Source of the DNA: Gymnothorax reevesii
Lineage: Eukaryota > Chordata > Actinopteri > Anguilliformes > Muraenidae
Direction of reading: 5' to 3'
Assembly: GCA_029721435.1 (NCBI GenBank)
Contig: CM056592.1
Span: forward strand, 37,459,611 to 37,523,610
Length of the DNA stretch: 64,000 nucleotides
Numbering within the stretch: position 1 is the first letter of the stretch; every line of letters starts with the position of its first letter. The notes under the pieces are model-generated. The model did no database searches and had not been told where the DNA came from. It was given only the letters and a program-made list of their open reading frames with translations. Both the position numbers and the translations under genes were made by a program. Positions 12,416 to 25,698 of the stretch are shown one piece after another.

Positions 12416-14974
12416 CTCTTATACCAGAACCAGCATATGTCATTTGTCAGTCATTACTGGAACTATTACTAGGAGAGAATGCTATTGTTAGATGAGAGAT
12501 CATGACACCAAAATAAAATATTGTGCCGTGAGCACGTTTGGCAGGGTTGTTAGCCTGACAGGAATCTCACAAAAAAAGCATATCCTAACGAGCCAATGAG
12601 AGGGTCATTGATATTGTGGGAATCCTTTGCTGCTATAGGTCAAGGAGCACTTGTTAAGAAAAAGTCCACCAAATACTGGGAGATTTTGCCAGAATATCAG
12701 ATTTTCTCAATATGGAGGCAGAGACAAGGTCACAAACTATGGTCAATACATTGTTGTATCAACTGGCTATTAACACCCAACCAATCTGCATCATCAGACA
12801 CTGTACCTCAATTTCATAAAAATCAGTCACTGACACACACATAGACTGATTAAGCATTAATGACTAAGTAAAGAGTCAGGCAGCATGCAGCAATGTTGGA
12901 AAAAAACTATTACATTTCAGATAGTGCTAATAAAAATAATGACGAGTATAAATACATATAATGAGAATAAATTTAGATGCTGTCATTTCGTATTGGCAAG
13001 GTATTCCTCCGCATTTTTTTCTTTGCGGCGGTGAGCAACATTTTTCTTTCATGTTGAGACGAGAAAAACATATTCATTTTCCCAGCCGGGGCCAGAGAAT
13101 GCGCAGTATTAAACACATCTACAATCAGGCAGCTCGGTGGCAGGCAGGTGAAATAAAGATTGTGAATCTCTCAGAAATGCACATGACATAAAAAGCCCAA
13201 ATCTGTTTGTGCTGTCTATTCTGATAATACTTCGCCGGAAAGCTCTCAGAAGCATTCTGACCACTCGATAAAGCAATTCCGCGTCCTACGTTTCAGGTTG
13301 ATGATGGCATTTATAAGACAAATAATGACATGGTAGTATTCCATTTGCCAGAGGGAGGCATAATCAAAGCGAAAATAAATGCGTTTCGCCACGTTCGCGT
13401 ACATTAGGCGCGGATGTATGCGCTCACAGATGAAGTCGCAGCTTGGATCAGAACACGGGGAGAAATCCTCATTCAGGCAATCTGTTTCCTCCAACGCAAA
13501 CACGCACAGGCCTACACATGCAGACACAGACGTATAACACAGGCTTCAGGACCACTCCTTATGGCAGTTTATCAAGAGCGCGCTTTATCACGGCGAGCAT
13601 TAGCGCAGACCCCAACGCCATCGGTGCTGACGATTAGCGAAAGGGACTGTACATCATTGGAATGTCATTGGGCCCTATGAATAAGGTAAACAATTTAAGG
13701 GCTAACTGACTTTAAGTGTCACGGCGCTGCGCGGCCTCAAGAAAGGTAGATCGTCGACGACACTTGTTACCGCTCGTCCTCTAATGCCAGCGCGATCACA
13801 ACACCTTCGGGTTGATGTGTCTCATTAGGCTGGTCCACTCAGCAAACAATAAACACGTCAGTCACCTTAACTCCTCCTGTCATTTGTTAATGGTCAGGGA
13901 TATACAACCTGACAGGTGACTGAGTCGCCGAGAGGGATAGCGATCATACAAAGAATGGCTCCGGCTCGGATCAATCCATAAAAGGAAAACAGCGCAGAGG
14001 CCCAAGACAGAGGAGCCGTCTACGCAGAGATGTTGCCACAAGCTTTCAGCTTTGCCAGTGTTTTATTTGCTTCAATTATTTTCTAAACTATAAAGGCAGA
14101 GATTTGTGACGCTTTGCCGGACTTTGTGAGCAGAGAGAGTACCGATGTAATTATATTTTAAGTCAAATGGAACCAAGGGACACATTCACTTAATTTTGTA
14201 ATAAGGTTTGAAACATGGAATTAAGTGCCGTGATTTTGTGAAACAAAGGTCTGTGGGACCAGCTCACGAATGGACAAGAGGTGAATTACAATTTACTTTG
14301 CTATAGGCCCCCTTAAAAAAAGAAAAAAAAAAAACTAAACCATTAGCTGGGTAGACAAGCTACACAGGATCGTATTATATCGTCAAGTCACAACTTTTTC
14401 AACCGTCGTGGGGACACTTTCCACGTACTTGCATTGAACATAGTTTATTTGTCTTTTTTTTTTTTATTCCCAGCCTGAGAACAAACGGTAAATAAAACTG
14501 TAGCAGTAGGACATTTCAAAATAGCTCCCAGTGTGTGAGCCTCTTAACCAATCACCACCCTCGGCACCGCTTCACAAAAACCTGCTATTGTGAGTAACTG
14601 ATGTGCCCTGACAGCACTGGTACATAATGTGAGTGAGTCCTTAGCTAGTCTGTTGTTTGGGGGCGATGATTTCGCAAAAGCTTTCAGAGAGCCACTTTAG
14701 AGTGAATACCAAGATTACTGAAAAGGGCAGGCACATGCAGGGTATGCTCTCGAGGCCTGGCTTTAGCGCTGAATTGCACAGTGTTATCTCCTACGGTTCA
14801 GAAACCCCGGCGCCCTAACGGGATATATCGACATGAGTAAGTACAGACATTTGAGATGTTCAGAAAAGCTACTATTTCTGTTTGAAATTATTTATGTTTG
14901 CGGTGGAATTTTCATGAAATTAAAGAGGGTGTGGCTTACACTGAGTAAAATGTTGGTGGACGGAGCAGCAGAAG
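12416..14974. other. Intronic sequence, with a candidate conserved non-coding block at 13200-14110
   Basis: No gene or mobile element was recognised. The part from about 13200 to 14110 is less AT-rich, contains no simple repeats, and is rich in possible factor sites (TCATTTGTTAATGG, AACAATAAACA). That makes it a candidate regulatory element, by impression only. Confidence 0.45.
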
Positions 14975-15575
14975 TACGCGGTCAAAAATATTTGGACTCC
15001 TGCTAAACTAATCCCAAACTCAAAGGGATTAATGGGACATTGTCAACATCCCCTCCCCGCAGCTGTCTAGCAAGGCTTTCTCCTAAATGTTAAAACACTA
15101 CCCCTGTGATTTCAAGAAATTACAGCCAAAACCGCGTCCGCAAGGTCGGGCAGTGATGCGCTGCCCTAAATCTTGGCCGAAGGTTTACCTCACCCATTCA
15201 TTCCGACTGTGTTCAATGGAGTTGTGGTCAGAGTTCTGTTCAGGGAAGTAAAGTTCTACACAGATCTTGACAAAACATGCTTGGACCTCCCTCTTGCTCT
15301 ATGTATTGGGACGTTGTTATGCCAAAACAGGCACAATTGGGCCTTACACAAAACGTTGGAGGGACAGAATCATCCGGAATATCCAACACTGCTGAGATAA
15401 TGCCATGATTTCAGCAGAACTACAAGCCTAAACCATGAGAAAACAGGCCCAGCCAAAAGCTTATCCATATGGGCAACAATTGTGGATAGAGCACATCTGA
15501 AAAACTCTTCAAATCAGAGTATACCTCGCAGTATGCATACATAGTGCTACACTCCAGGTGGAATCAGCTTTGTTT
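14975..15575 (-). mobile_element. Decayed Tc1-like transposon, internally deleted
   Basis: TCAAAAATATTTGGACTCCTGC at 14983 resembles a Tc1-type terminal repeat. Sequence at 15200-15480, read on the minus strand, follows the order of fish Tc1 transposase genes, including the region around the last catalytic acidic residue (here decayed to SDHNSIEH, usually SPDLNPIEH). Frameshifts and deletions leave no complete frame. The right end was not located. Confidence 0.65.
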
Positions 15576-16320
15576 CTTTTTTTGGCAGGACTGTGTCTTT
15601 AAAATTTCAAGTAAAATAAAAAAAGACGCTATGAAATATTACAGTCACGCTTGACAGAGACTGCACTGCTGCAAAATCAAACACTGCTGCCACCACTGCA
15701 CTCTATATGAAGGCTCCGGCAAATTCATTAATATTTAAATTGATTAATGATTCAATAATGTGTTTGGAGACACATGGGGAGAGGACATTAAATATCCATC
15801 TCGCATATCCACCGAAGCGTTTAAATCAAGTCTGATGACACATTTTTGAAATGGACATGAAACATTTCCCTCCTCCTCTTATTCAAAACAGATTCAACAA
15901 ACACCACAGACCACAAAAAAAAAAAATCTCAAATATACGTTTTATATTTCACACATTAAAAAAAAAAGCAGAGATCATCAAAATGGCAGGCTATAATTTG
16001 TCTATTTTCATTGTCAAAGCCAGCGACCGCAAACAGAACAACATGAAACCTATTTCGCTAGTTGCAATCTGGCAGTTGAACCACTGCTGCCTCTTCAACT
16101 GTAGACAAGTGCGGTTAAGAGCATAATGTGAATGCATTAGACATAGAGAAACCCTGAGCAGATTCCTCTTACCATTGATGGAGGAAACAAACACTGAGCT
16201 CAACCTGTGAAATGAGAGGATGATTAAACACATTATATGGTGGGGTGGCAGTATAGACCGCAGTCGTAGAATGCCTTGCTTTACAAACACTGCAGGTAAA
16301 ACTGCATCCAACGGACTTAC

Positions 16321-16664
16321 ATTATTACCTTCGCCAGCGACTTCGCTGACGAAGGTAATGTTTTGATCCCCGTGTATTTATTTGTTTGTGTGTCTGTCTG
16401 TATGTGTATCGAATAACTCAAAAAGTACCAAACGGAATTTCATAAAATTTGGTGGGTTGATTTGGCATGACCTGAGGATCAATCGATTAGATTTTGGGAG
16501 TGATCGGGTCAAAGGTCAAGGTCAAGGCCACGAAAAGGTCAAAACCGACTTTCGGCCATATCTCAGTCAATTTTTATCCAATCGGCATGAAACCAACGCC
16601 AGTGGCGAGGGATTCAGTGGCGTTGGCGAAGGTATGCGCTCTACCGAGTGCCCGTTCTAGTTTC
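16321..16664 (+). repeat. Dispersed hairpin-ended repeat with GGTCAAGGTCAAGG core
   Basis: The left end is a near-perfect hairpin at 16324-16359 with arms ATTACCTTCG and CGAAGGTAAT. Next come a GTGTGTCTGTCTGTATG tract, AACTCAAAAAGTACCAAACGG, CATAAAATTTGGTGGG, and AAGGTCAAGGTCAAGG. The right end contains GGCGTTGGCGAAGGTATGCG and CTACCGAGTGCCCGTTCTAG. This layout is familiar from aquatic animal genomes. No coding capacity is visible, so it is either non-autonomous or of unknown mode of movement. Confidence 0.7.
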
Positions 16665-18369
16665 TGTAGGCAACGTTCTGGCCTTTGAAGGTCCCAGATA
16701 ATAAAAATGTTTCATTGCTCTTGCATGTGCACTTTGGTCCTCCCTGTAACAACTGCAAGATATGATTCCACTCCAAATCGTGAAGTCTGCCCAGACACGA
16801 TCTGAGAAAGGCGGCCATCATTCCAGCTGATCTAATGGTCATAGTTAACAGGATGGTCCACACCTTGAACCGCAAGTTCACACCTTTTCTGAGACAGGTC
16901 TTCTTTGTAGGTTTGTCGACAATCAGTTATCGACCGGGACCAGGAAACTGCGATCGAGAATCAAAAATGGACAAAAGCGCTTGGTAAACTTTGCTTTCAT
17001 TAAAGGTGCGATGTGCGACTTTTTGACATCTATTAATTGATTTCTGTTGCTGATGAGTAAACGGACTGTCATGAAACTTCAAAAAATGAGACCTTTCGGA
17101 AATTTCTAGGCTGCCTATAACAGCCAGCGGACCGTTTTTTTTTTTTTTGTTTGTTTGTTTGTTTGTTTGTTTTTTAATATGGAGATATTGGGTCAAACCC
17201 CCATCCCCCCCTCCAAAAAAAATAAAACAAAATAAAGAAAATTATGTTCTGCATGCTTCCTAGTGTTTGAGCCTCTCTCCCAGAAAGCTACAAAGCTAGG
17301 GACCTTTCTCATGTCTCTAGCCAGCTTCTGCTTGGAAATGGAGTCAATTGACTCAAAGAAACAATCTGCGGCAGCTATCTGAACACAGAATCCAACACCA
17401 TGTCCACCGAATCTTATAACTGAGATTTTCCGGAATACTAGCAAAAACAGAATCACTAGATTGTGTCTGAGATAGTTTCTCGGCAGACCATTTCTTTTTC
17501 GAAAGTGCAAGTTCATATTTGACTTAGTTGCATTTCTGCGAGGATCCTCCCGAGAGGCTGTGCATTCGCAGACAGACTGGCTCATTGGGTCAGCATTGGT
17601 GCATTTGCTGGATGATAATGCTAAAAGTTAGCAAACTAGACGGAGCGTTATAAATATGTGTTACCACACTTATGATTTATGTGATAGTTCCCATCACATC
17701 TCAAGCAGTGTTTTTCCTGCCATTACAAGATTTGGGCATAACACAGCATGATAGAATCTCCTGTTTTCCATACTTCCTGTTAAATTGACTTGGGCACTGC
17801 ATCTGTCTTGCAGCAGCAAACACCCTGCTCGAGTTGCAGTGGAAACTATCCCGTCGATAATGAAGTGTGGCAACGCATCTTATTTAGAATGTTCCACCGA
17901 GGTCACTAACCTCTAGAGTTATCTTCCGAAAATTTACCTATGGTGATGCAATAAGGCAACCAATCAGCGCAGAGTCTCAATTTTATTGGTTCAAAGCCAA
18001 CTCTAAACAGGGCAAAGCTAAAGAGAGGGGAGAGAGAGAGACTGGTAATAATAGCTGAACTTGTCTTTTTATTTAATTTTTTGTCAGTGTAATTTTTTTT
18101 ACAGACTGTAAGAAATTCTCCTCAGTTGTTTAAAAACAGTACAATACACAAAATTTAAAGAACAGTCAATTTAGTCCACTGAGGTCCTCAGTAAATGACA
18201 ATTGATGTGCGACTTTGCCACTGGTTGGGATGGCTCCAGAGAAGAAAATTCAACAGCAGTAATTTCCCAGTTAGGGCTCTTCAGTACTTCCCCTTTGGTG
18301 GTAAAAAAAAACACGCCTGTCTCTCGAACTTTGAGACAACACCTTGGCCGTTGGACACGTAAGCTAATA
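16665..18369. other. Intronic sequence, partly repetitive, no gene
   Basis: It contains a T run with TTTG repeats at 17135-17176. Parts of 16980-17600 read like dispersed sequence, but no ends were found. Short minus-strand open frames here show no domain. Confidence 0.5.
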
Positions 18370-18582
18370 TAGTGTTTGAATAATAATATCCTTGACTGCA
18401 CTCCAAATCTCTGTACCCTGAACATTTTAGATATCAACTCTTCCTTGGACTACCACCTATTATTCTGCCAGATTTCGTGCCAAAACAATCATAACTTTTT
18501 GAGTTATCTAATTAACAAAAAAAAAAAAAAAATACGAACAAATGGATGGAAACATAACCTCCTAGGAGGAGGTAAAAAAAGA
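18370..18582 (+). repeat. Dispersed repeat, single unit, ending CCTCCTAGGAGGAGG
   Basis: It shares TTGGACTACCACCTATTATTCTGCC, CGTGCCAAAACAATCATAAC and TTTTTGAGTTATC with the three-unit array at 9930-10478, and it ends with AAACATAACCTCCTAGGAGG. An A homopolymer at about 18516-18532 replaces the usual ACAGACAG-type tract. Confidence 0.7.
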
Positions 18583-19019
18583 AAAAAAAACTGGACTGAG
18601 ATTTAGAGTAGCGTAGAGTAGCATATTGTTGTCAGTTGTTGGCAATCTTTCACAATTCGAACAATAGAAAATAGACAAATATTTTCAAGCTGAAATACCA
18701 AACTCTAAATGCTCTGTTTCAGTTTTAAGACAGAGGGAAATCGTCAGACCTCTGTACAGCGTACGGATTGGTGGATGTGAGATGCAGTACAAAAGAGCTC
18801 AGATAACTGGTTTGACCTTCTCCTCGTCTGCATTTCAGCAATCGAGCCACGCAAAGCTGCAAAATGTCAGCCACACCTGCGCCAGCAGAGGCTGTTTTTA
18901 GCTTGAGTGGCTTTCCGAGTGGGACCAAGTGGCAGTTGTCTTTGTCAGAATTATCAGCAGACACATAACGTAAGGTGGGTCAAATACAAGGCCATTGAGG
19001 GTCATTCGTGAACATGGTC

Positions 19020-19410
19020 GACATTTCTTGCATATTCCATTCAATTTTGGTTGATGAAGCACCAAGTCGCCTCAACTCACCGATGCATCAACAAGACTAT
19101 ATGAGCGAATATATGACTGCACCGTTCGGGGCCCACGTGCAAAATTTTCGGCAATGAGCAACAACCGATGGGGAAGTACATTCGACATTATTACAGTTTT
19201 GCGCAAAATAAAATCAATATTTCTCAAGTTTCGATAAAGTGCAATTGCCACTTGCTGCTGTCTCCTTTGAAAAATATTTTGCATAATTTACGGTAATTCT
19301 CGTGAAGTTGCCAGTCCCACGATACTGCGCACAGTATGGATGGTCAAAACATTGTGCTCGTTGGTACAGACCTTCAGGACGACCCGCGAAACGCTCCATC
19401 AGCTGCTTGA
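19020..19410. repeat. Possible left part of a dispersed element flanking the minisatellite
   Basis: This flank and the right flank (19670-19940) share phrases with GTTTCCATTA-type inverted elements, such as TTTTGCGCAAAATAAAATC on the left and TTTCCATTACCAGTTTTTTATTGCG on the right. They may be two halves of one element around the minisatellite. The ends are not resolved. Confidence 0.35.
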
Positions 19411-19653
19411 GGTTACAGGACCAGACGTGGCACCAGACGTGTCCTGTCCCAGAGGGGCGGTTCCGACTCGGAAGCGGTTATAGGACCAGATGTGGCACCA
19501 GACGTGTCCTGTCGCAGAGGGGCGGTTCCGACTCGGAAGCGGTTATAGGACCGGATGTGGCACCAGACGTGTCCTGTCCCAGAGGGGCGGTTATAGGACC
19601 AGATGTGGCACCGGACGTGTCCTGTCCCAGAGAGGCGGTTCTGACTCGGAAGC
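19411..19653. repeat. 65-bp minisatellite, four units, one shortened
   Basis: The units start GGTTAYAGGACC at 19411, 19476, 19541 and 19589. Units 1, 2 and 4 are 65 bp; unit 3 is 48 bp because it lacks the GGTTCCGACTCGGAAGC segment. The units differ at only a few positions, so the array is recent or homogenised. The missing 17-bp segment is a near palindrome (TTCCGACTCGGAA) and begins with GGTT, like the next unit, which suggests slippage or template switching at the repeated GGTT. Confidence 0.9.
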
Positions 19654-19941
19654 GAGTGGCTTTTTCCCTTTACAAACTCGCTCCCTGCGCCGAGCACAAA
19701 GTAATATGCGACACCTGTCCAGTGACATCACGTTTAGCGAAAAAAGCGCTTCCATTACACTTTTGCGATAAACTTCTTTATCGACACGTCTGAAAAACCA
19801 CCTTACGAAAGCTTAAAAACTTTTTAGCGATGTTTGTGAGTTTTTTTTTTTTTTAAATTGGGTGTTTCCATTACCAGTTTTTTATTGCGATATTTAGGTT
19901 TTGCGCATTTCTAGCGGTAACGAAAACGCAGCTATAGTTGT

Positions 19942-20466
19942 ACGGTACCGTGCAAAACTCTTAAACACCCTTATTCACGTCTATATGAATTTGATGTTGG
20001 ATGTTTAATTTTCTCTTCCATATAAGTTGTACTGTAGATAAAAAGCACATTTGAAGCACTGCATGTTTATCTAAAAAAATAATAAAAAATCTAAAGAACT
20101 TCTCATTTCACTAAATACAGATGATACGAATAATACGCCATGACAGAGCTCTGATCTCAACGTCATCAGGGCTGTGTGGTGATACCTGGGGAGAAAGATG
20201 CCAGTGAGACTGTGGGCCTGCAGAGGAACTGCAGCATATTCCCAACAGTCTGTAATCTTATAAAACTACAAAACTGCCAACCAGCATCCCAAATTCTTAG
20301 GAAAAAGGTTGTCTGAGCAAATATTGATTGAAGTTTGTTTTTAACAGTTCACAGCACTTTAGAATACATTTTTTAAGTATTCAAAAACCATTAATTTAAT
20401 GATTTTTGGAAGCATCTTCGCCTCACAGAATTGCCTCAAATGTGCCCCGAACATTTGCACAGTTTT
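19942..20466 (+). mobile_element. Decayed Tc1-like transposon with TACGGTACCGTGCAAAA end
   Basis: The left end TACGGTACCGTGCAAAACTC and the right end TTTGCACAGT form weak inverted repeats. Between them, 20150-20345 follows the 3' part of a fish Tc1 transposase gene in order (AACGTCATCAGGGCTGTGTG, GAGGAACTGCAGCA, CTGAGCAAATATTGATT). Most of the coding region is deleted. Confidence 0.65.
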
Positions 20467-20588
20467 GTAACTTCAGTCACTCATTCAGTCACTCAGTCAG
20501 TCAGTCATTTACATAAATACAAGGTTGTAGGGCCAGACTATGCTAGTCCAGGAAAAAATCATCATGAAGAACCATATAATTGAATATA

Positions 20589-21400
20589 TACCCAGTCAAA
20601 AAAGAAACTTCACACTCATAAATTTGTAAATATTTTCTCTAAAGTTTTAATAAAACAGTTTTTATTATCACTAGGGGTGATAACACATCTCATCATAAGA
20701 CATCATGACACACATCAACTCCGACGTGCACAGGTACGTAGCACGTGCGAGCGTACTTTAAGCTAAAACCATGTTTTCTCGTGTTCCTAGTCACGTGACC
20801 ATATGAGAGATGTGCAACTGAGCTCACGTTAGCATGTTAGAGTGACATCTCGGAACAACAAGTTTTTACACTTAATTATTCATTGATTTTCAATGCCATT
20901 CAGCGTGAACGCGCCATTGGCATGCTGAATACGGAAACATCCGTAACTGACGTTGCAAGGGTTATGGGATGCAGTCGACGGACTATCCATGATCTTCGGA
21001 CACGTCTACAACAAACTGGCACCACAGCTGACCGACCTCGTTCTGGTTGCCCACTTGTGACGTCAAAAGCAGAAGACCGACAAATTGTTTTATGTCATTT
21101 GCATAATCAATTTTTCACTGCAACGTCCACCGGGAATGAATTGTTTAGAGGTCGTGTGACTGCCCAAACCATACGTAATCACCTGCGCTCTGCTCTCATT
21201 CAAGTTGTAACTTACCATTTTTCTCTTGGACATTTCCGTAGCATTTCCGGTGGAACTGGTTTCATTATGGACATTATTTTTATGATACACCATCTTTACT
21301 GAGTACATAGTTAAATAAAATCATTATTTAAAACCTCATTTCTTGTATGTTTAACTTATCGACCTCAAAACGAGTGTGAAGTTTTTATTTTGGCTGAGTA
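20589..21400 (+). mobile_element. Tc1-like transposon, internally deleted, with intact terminal repeats
   Basis: The element occupies 20591-21398 between TA dinucleotides (20589-20590 and 21399-21400). Its ends match over about 29 bp: CCCAGTCAAAAAAGAAACTT on the left, CTCAGCCAAAATAAAAACTT on the reverse of the right. At 808 bp it is about half the usual Tc1 length of 1.6 kb, because the catalytic part of the transposase is missing. Confidence 0.85.
20893..21210 (+). pseudogene. Tc1-like transposase, N-terminal DNA-binding part only
   Basis: An open stretch encodes FNAIQRERAIGML, TDVARVMGCSRRTIHDL and RPRSGCPLVTSKAEDR, which match the paired helix-turn-helix and the GRPR-like linker of Tc1 transposases. 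A good ATG at 20893 is one frame off from this stretch, suggesting a small frameshift near the start. After about residue 110 the similarity stops and the DDE catalytic domain is absent, so the gene cannot be functional. Confidence 0.85.
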
Positions 21401-24400
21401 TACTTCCTCTCACTTCAGTTCACCAGCGAAATAATCTCCACCGCACCTAAAAGTTCAGTGAGGGTTGTTTTAGAAAAGCCTTCACTTAAGTTTTTTACAT
21501 CGCAATCAGACTCGCTCTGTATGGTTCAGACCTACTGGCTCAGTGAGTCCTGACCCCTCCCACAGCCATGCATGGCCCCGCCTACCTTCCTCTCCCTCAT
21601 GGCACCAAAATGACAATTTTTTTTTTGCATTTAACTCTGTTAACTCTGCCAGTAACAGGTCACAGTAGAGCTCATTGTCATTGGGTGGGGGGGTGGGGGT
21701 GGGGGTGAGAAATTCTGGATATTTATACTTTTTTTTTTTTTTAAGTTTTATAGCCTCTGTTTTGTACATCATAGCATCCAAAAGTCAAAAGTCAACCAAA
21801 AATAAGACTTTATCAGTTCATCATTTCACAGTAAGCTACCATTGTTTCATCACCTCTATCACTGCAGAGCTAAAAATCCTCCATTTTCCACACCTGCACC
21901 TCTTCGTGAGAGCAGAGAATCACACACACAAACAACCAAAACACATTTTAGAAGTAAAAATTCACGCCGCGGAAAAAAAGTTTGTGCGAATGAGGATGAA
22001 AACAGATAAGACAGTGCATCAGAGAGGGCACCATCAAATTGAAAAAGGTCATTTTGAAATATTTTCAAGGCAAATAACTCATACTGAATGCCTTATAAAA
22101 TACATACTTGCTAGATAAGTAAGCGATTGACAGCCAGATACTGTATATAATTGACTACATTGTTGACAAAATTGTTACATCTTTTTTTACCTTCTACTGC
22201 CATCATATTTCCATGATTATTTTGCCAACATCAACCTGCTCCCCCAAATATCCCCCTTCCAATATGGATTGGCACAGAGAATTTATACATGAAACATTAA
22301 GTCATCCGTTGCCATCCAATTGAACTCTGCCTTTTCTGGGCAAGTAAACTCCCTGAGTAAAGACAGTCATCCTTAAACCCGGTGTAAACAGGCTTTTGGT
22401 CCAACCCAAATCACAGATTATTTCATCCTGTGCCTTCAAGTCACTCACTGATGGCGCCCCTATTTGCCAAAATGAGAACTACAGTAGTCAGGTTGATTTT
22501 TACATGGCGAATGATGCAAAATTGCCCAGGGGTTGACTAAGGTGCTTTATTTCCACATTTTTGAAGCACCACACAAATGTTGTTTGATTGCTTTCGACGA
22601 GTCACCCACACACTGCTTCTCACAATCGCATTTTTTCCCCTTTTTACTTCACAGTTCTTCCTTGAAGCCATGGAATTTTTTTTTTTATTGTGTGTGGAGA
22701 GTGTTGGAGTGATTCAACAGACTCAGGCAATCAAGTCATACAGAAAATGTTGAATATCCCCGTCCTTATTTACTTGGGTATATTAGCTTGCCAAGTATAC
22801 AAGAACAGCGACCACAAACCACAATAATGTCCCCCCCAGGAGGAAATTTTGTGGGAAAAATAATCAGTCCTAAATTACATGGGCGAATCTGGGCTGTGTG
22901 CCGGGCAAACAGAGTGACAGATGCGCATGTTTGACTTCTAAGAGCAATTCTGACTGCGGTCAGCATTAGTGACACTCGCTACAGTAAATGTATTTGCAGC
23001 TAAAGGTTTGTGACACTGATTGTATTAAAAGTTTTTTGAAGAGCACATGAAATCACTCCAAATGGACTGTATTTAGCAGTGGTATGTTTTCCCCGCAGAC
23101 ATCATATTAAGTGAATTGAAAACAGAATGAAAAAAGAAAATAGCAGCGAGGAAATACAGTAGATGCTCCATTTGACTAGATTATCACATTTGTTTGCAGA
23201 CTTTGACAGGTATTTCATTGGTCTCTCTGAGCATAATACATCCCCTCTGCTTTCTTTCCTCTTATAAGATGGGCATGCTGCCAAATCCAATAGATGCTTT
23301 GATTACGGGCCTTATGCTTTCCTCATTTTGAGAATTCATCGGACTGCACATTGTGTTTACATATGGAACAGTCTTGGAAGTTATGAGAAAGCAACACTAC
23401 TGCCGAATTTACTACAAATATGAGTGAATGATATTTAAACAACTAATATAGCAAACAATAAGATTTAATGATATTCTTAAGTTACAATTATGAACACAGA
23501 AATTTGATTGAGGAACTTTTTTCTTTCTTTTTAAAAAGTGCAACTCGTTTGAAACAGCAAGAATTTTTTAGTTTTAACCATTCAAAAATTTACCAAAATT
23601 ATCAACTACAATCATCAGTTTGTCAATTCATTACACTTCTTCTTGTAAACAGCTAACTGCTAACTAAACTTCTGATGTTGACTATTCGGCAAAATTGATC
23701 TTTGGTGCAGCTAATTACGACACAAACACCACAGAGAAACATTCATATGGCGCCGATAATAGTTTTGCTGTGGCTGTTTTCTAATGTTGTCTTGCCAAAA
23801 ACAGAGGTAAGCAAGGTACACTAAAGATTGCAACGTCACACTTCAATATTATGAGATTGCATTGTCATATTGATCGGCTCTCAGTTTGTGGGTATTAACC
23901 CCTTGTTGTAAGCAGTTTGCTTCTTTCATAACTGATGACTTGAGTTAGATTGTATGGACCCAGTATTGGATATAGCGTGCTTTCAAGTGAAATGTTACCC
24001 ACATTTATTTGGAGCAAGTGCACAATCTCACACATCGCTCTTTTGAAGATGTTGAAACATTATCCCTCTTCATGGTTCAAAAAAAAGGAGTTTAAGCATG
24101 TAAAAGTGAAAAGGAAAAAGAGTCCAGACCATCGTGGTGTTATTTAACCACCAACGTATACTAACTGGAAAGTTTATACTGTTCTTACGCAACATCAAGT
24201 TACAAAAGTTACACCTTCAGTATACAGACAGACCAAGCAATGCAGGGGTACGCCAAGTACACTCAGGAGGAGGGTAATTACAACCTACGAGAGTGCCACG
24301 TGGAGTTCTAATTTAAATATTTAAACAAGCAATCCTCTTATAAATAAATGAGCAGCATTTACATAGACTCTTTCATCCATCGCAAAACACTTTACAGCAA

Positions 24401-25654
24401 AGAGGGGTAACTTCAAAGACCACCATTCATTATAAATGATACCGTTTCTGTGTTATTGCACAGAATTAATACACATTATGCAGTAAAGTATGCAACGATC
24501 ATGGGTTTAATAATAATCATAATAATAATAATTATTATTAAAGTTTAAAAACTGAACCTGAAATATGTCAAAATATGATCCAATATGACTGACGAAGACA
24601 AAGGAGTGTTAAAAAAAAAAAGCGAAAACTGAGAAAAAATGTCCATCTTGTTGGCTTGAAATTGTATTCTTGAGGCGTTGAGGTTTTGGATAAGCTCTGA
24701 GGCAAAATGTCATAATAATTAAGAAATTACAGCACATATTAGCAAAAAGCAGTTTTCTTTTTTCTTTTTGTTTTTTTATGCAATCTGGAGACTGATTTTA
24801 AAGAAACTGATGTATTTATATTTATACGTCCTGATTAAAATGTAAATTGGACACAACTGAGGGGTTTGCCACGAAGTGAGAGTAGTGGGTTCAGCAAGGT
24901 ATGTTGAGGGCTAAGGGCCAAGATTTTCCGTGTCGCAAAGGTGACTCTTTAAAAGGCCTCAAAATCAGTCCCACTGGGGAAAAGACAATATGAGTCCATG
25001 ATCACTCGTCACTTTTTGTGTGATGAACCTGCAGTCGAACAAGCGATCCATTCATCTCAACAGCTTCCGAGTGCAGCATTCTGTCCTACTAATGCAAAGT
25101 GAATTGCTGAATTCTGACAGTCATCAATATAAACTCTGGTCACATCAACAATAATAATCCATTCGATGAAAAGTAATCTGTAACTCTGGGAGAGATGAGA
25201 GATGATTTTGCCTGTACATGCTAGTAATTAAAATAAATGAAGACATAAGTACATACAAATAAATAAATAAAAATGTCCCAGTGAGTCATCCGAAATGCAT
25301 CACTTGCCTTTAAATTGTGAGACTCTATTAGCGACTGCAGCTTCATCAAATGAATTCAATAGTTCAAGCTGCTTGCGTTTTTTTTTTTTTTTCCTCTTCT
25401 TCTCATTAATACGACTGAGAGGAATGACAGTACTGCAAATGATGAAGCATGGCTGAGGGCCGCTCAATAAACAAACCATGTTCTGCTAGCAAAGCGCTTC
25501 TTAAGGCAGCATATTTTCACACTGACCTTGGATACATTAGATGCAGGATATTGAACAGAATGAAAGAGTGGGAGGACTTTTCAAATTTATTTTCGATGCA
25601 GAGATTGAGAAGTTTTCCTTTTTCACCAAGGTTCTTTTCTACAGTTTATTCTGA

Positions 25655-25698
<44 letters not shown>

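Noticed and set aside
19302..19793. 163-codon open frame with repeated GPDVAPDVSCPRG-like segments
   Set aside because: The repetition comes from the 65-bp minisatellite being open in two frames and in antisense; it is not a repeat protein.
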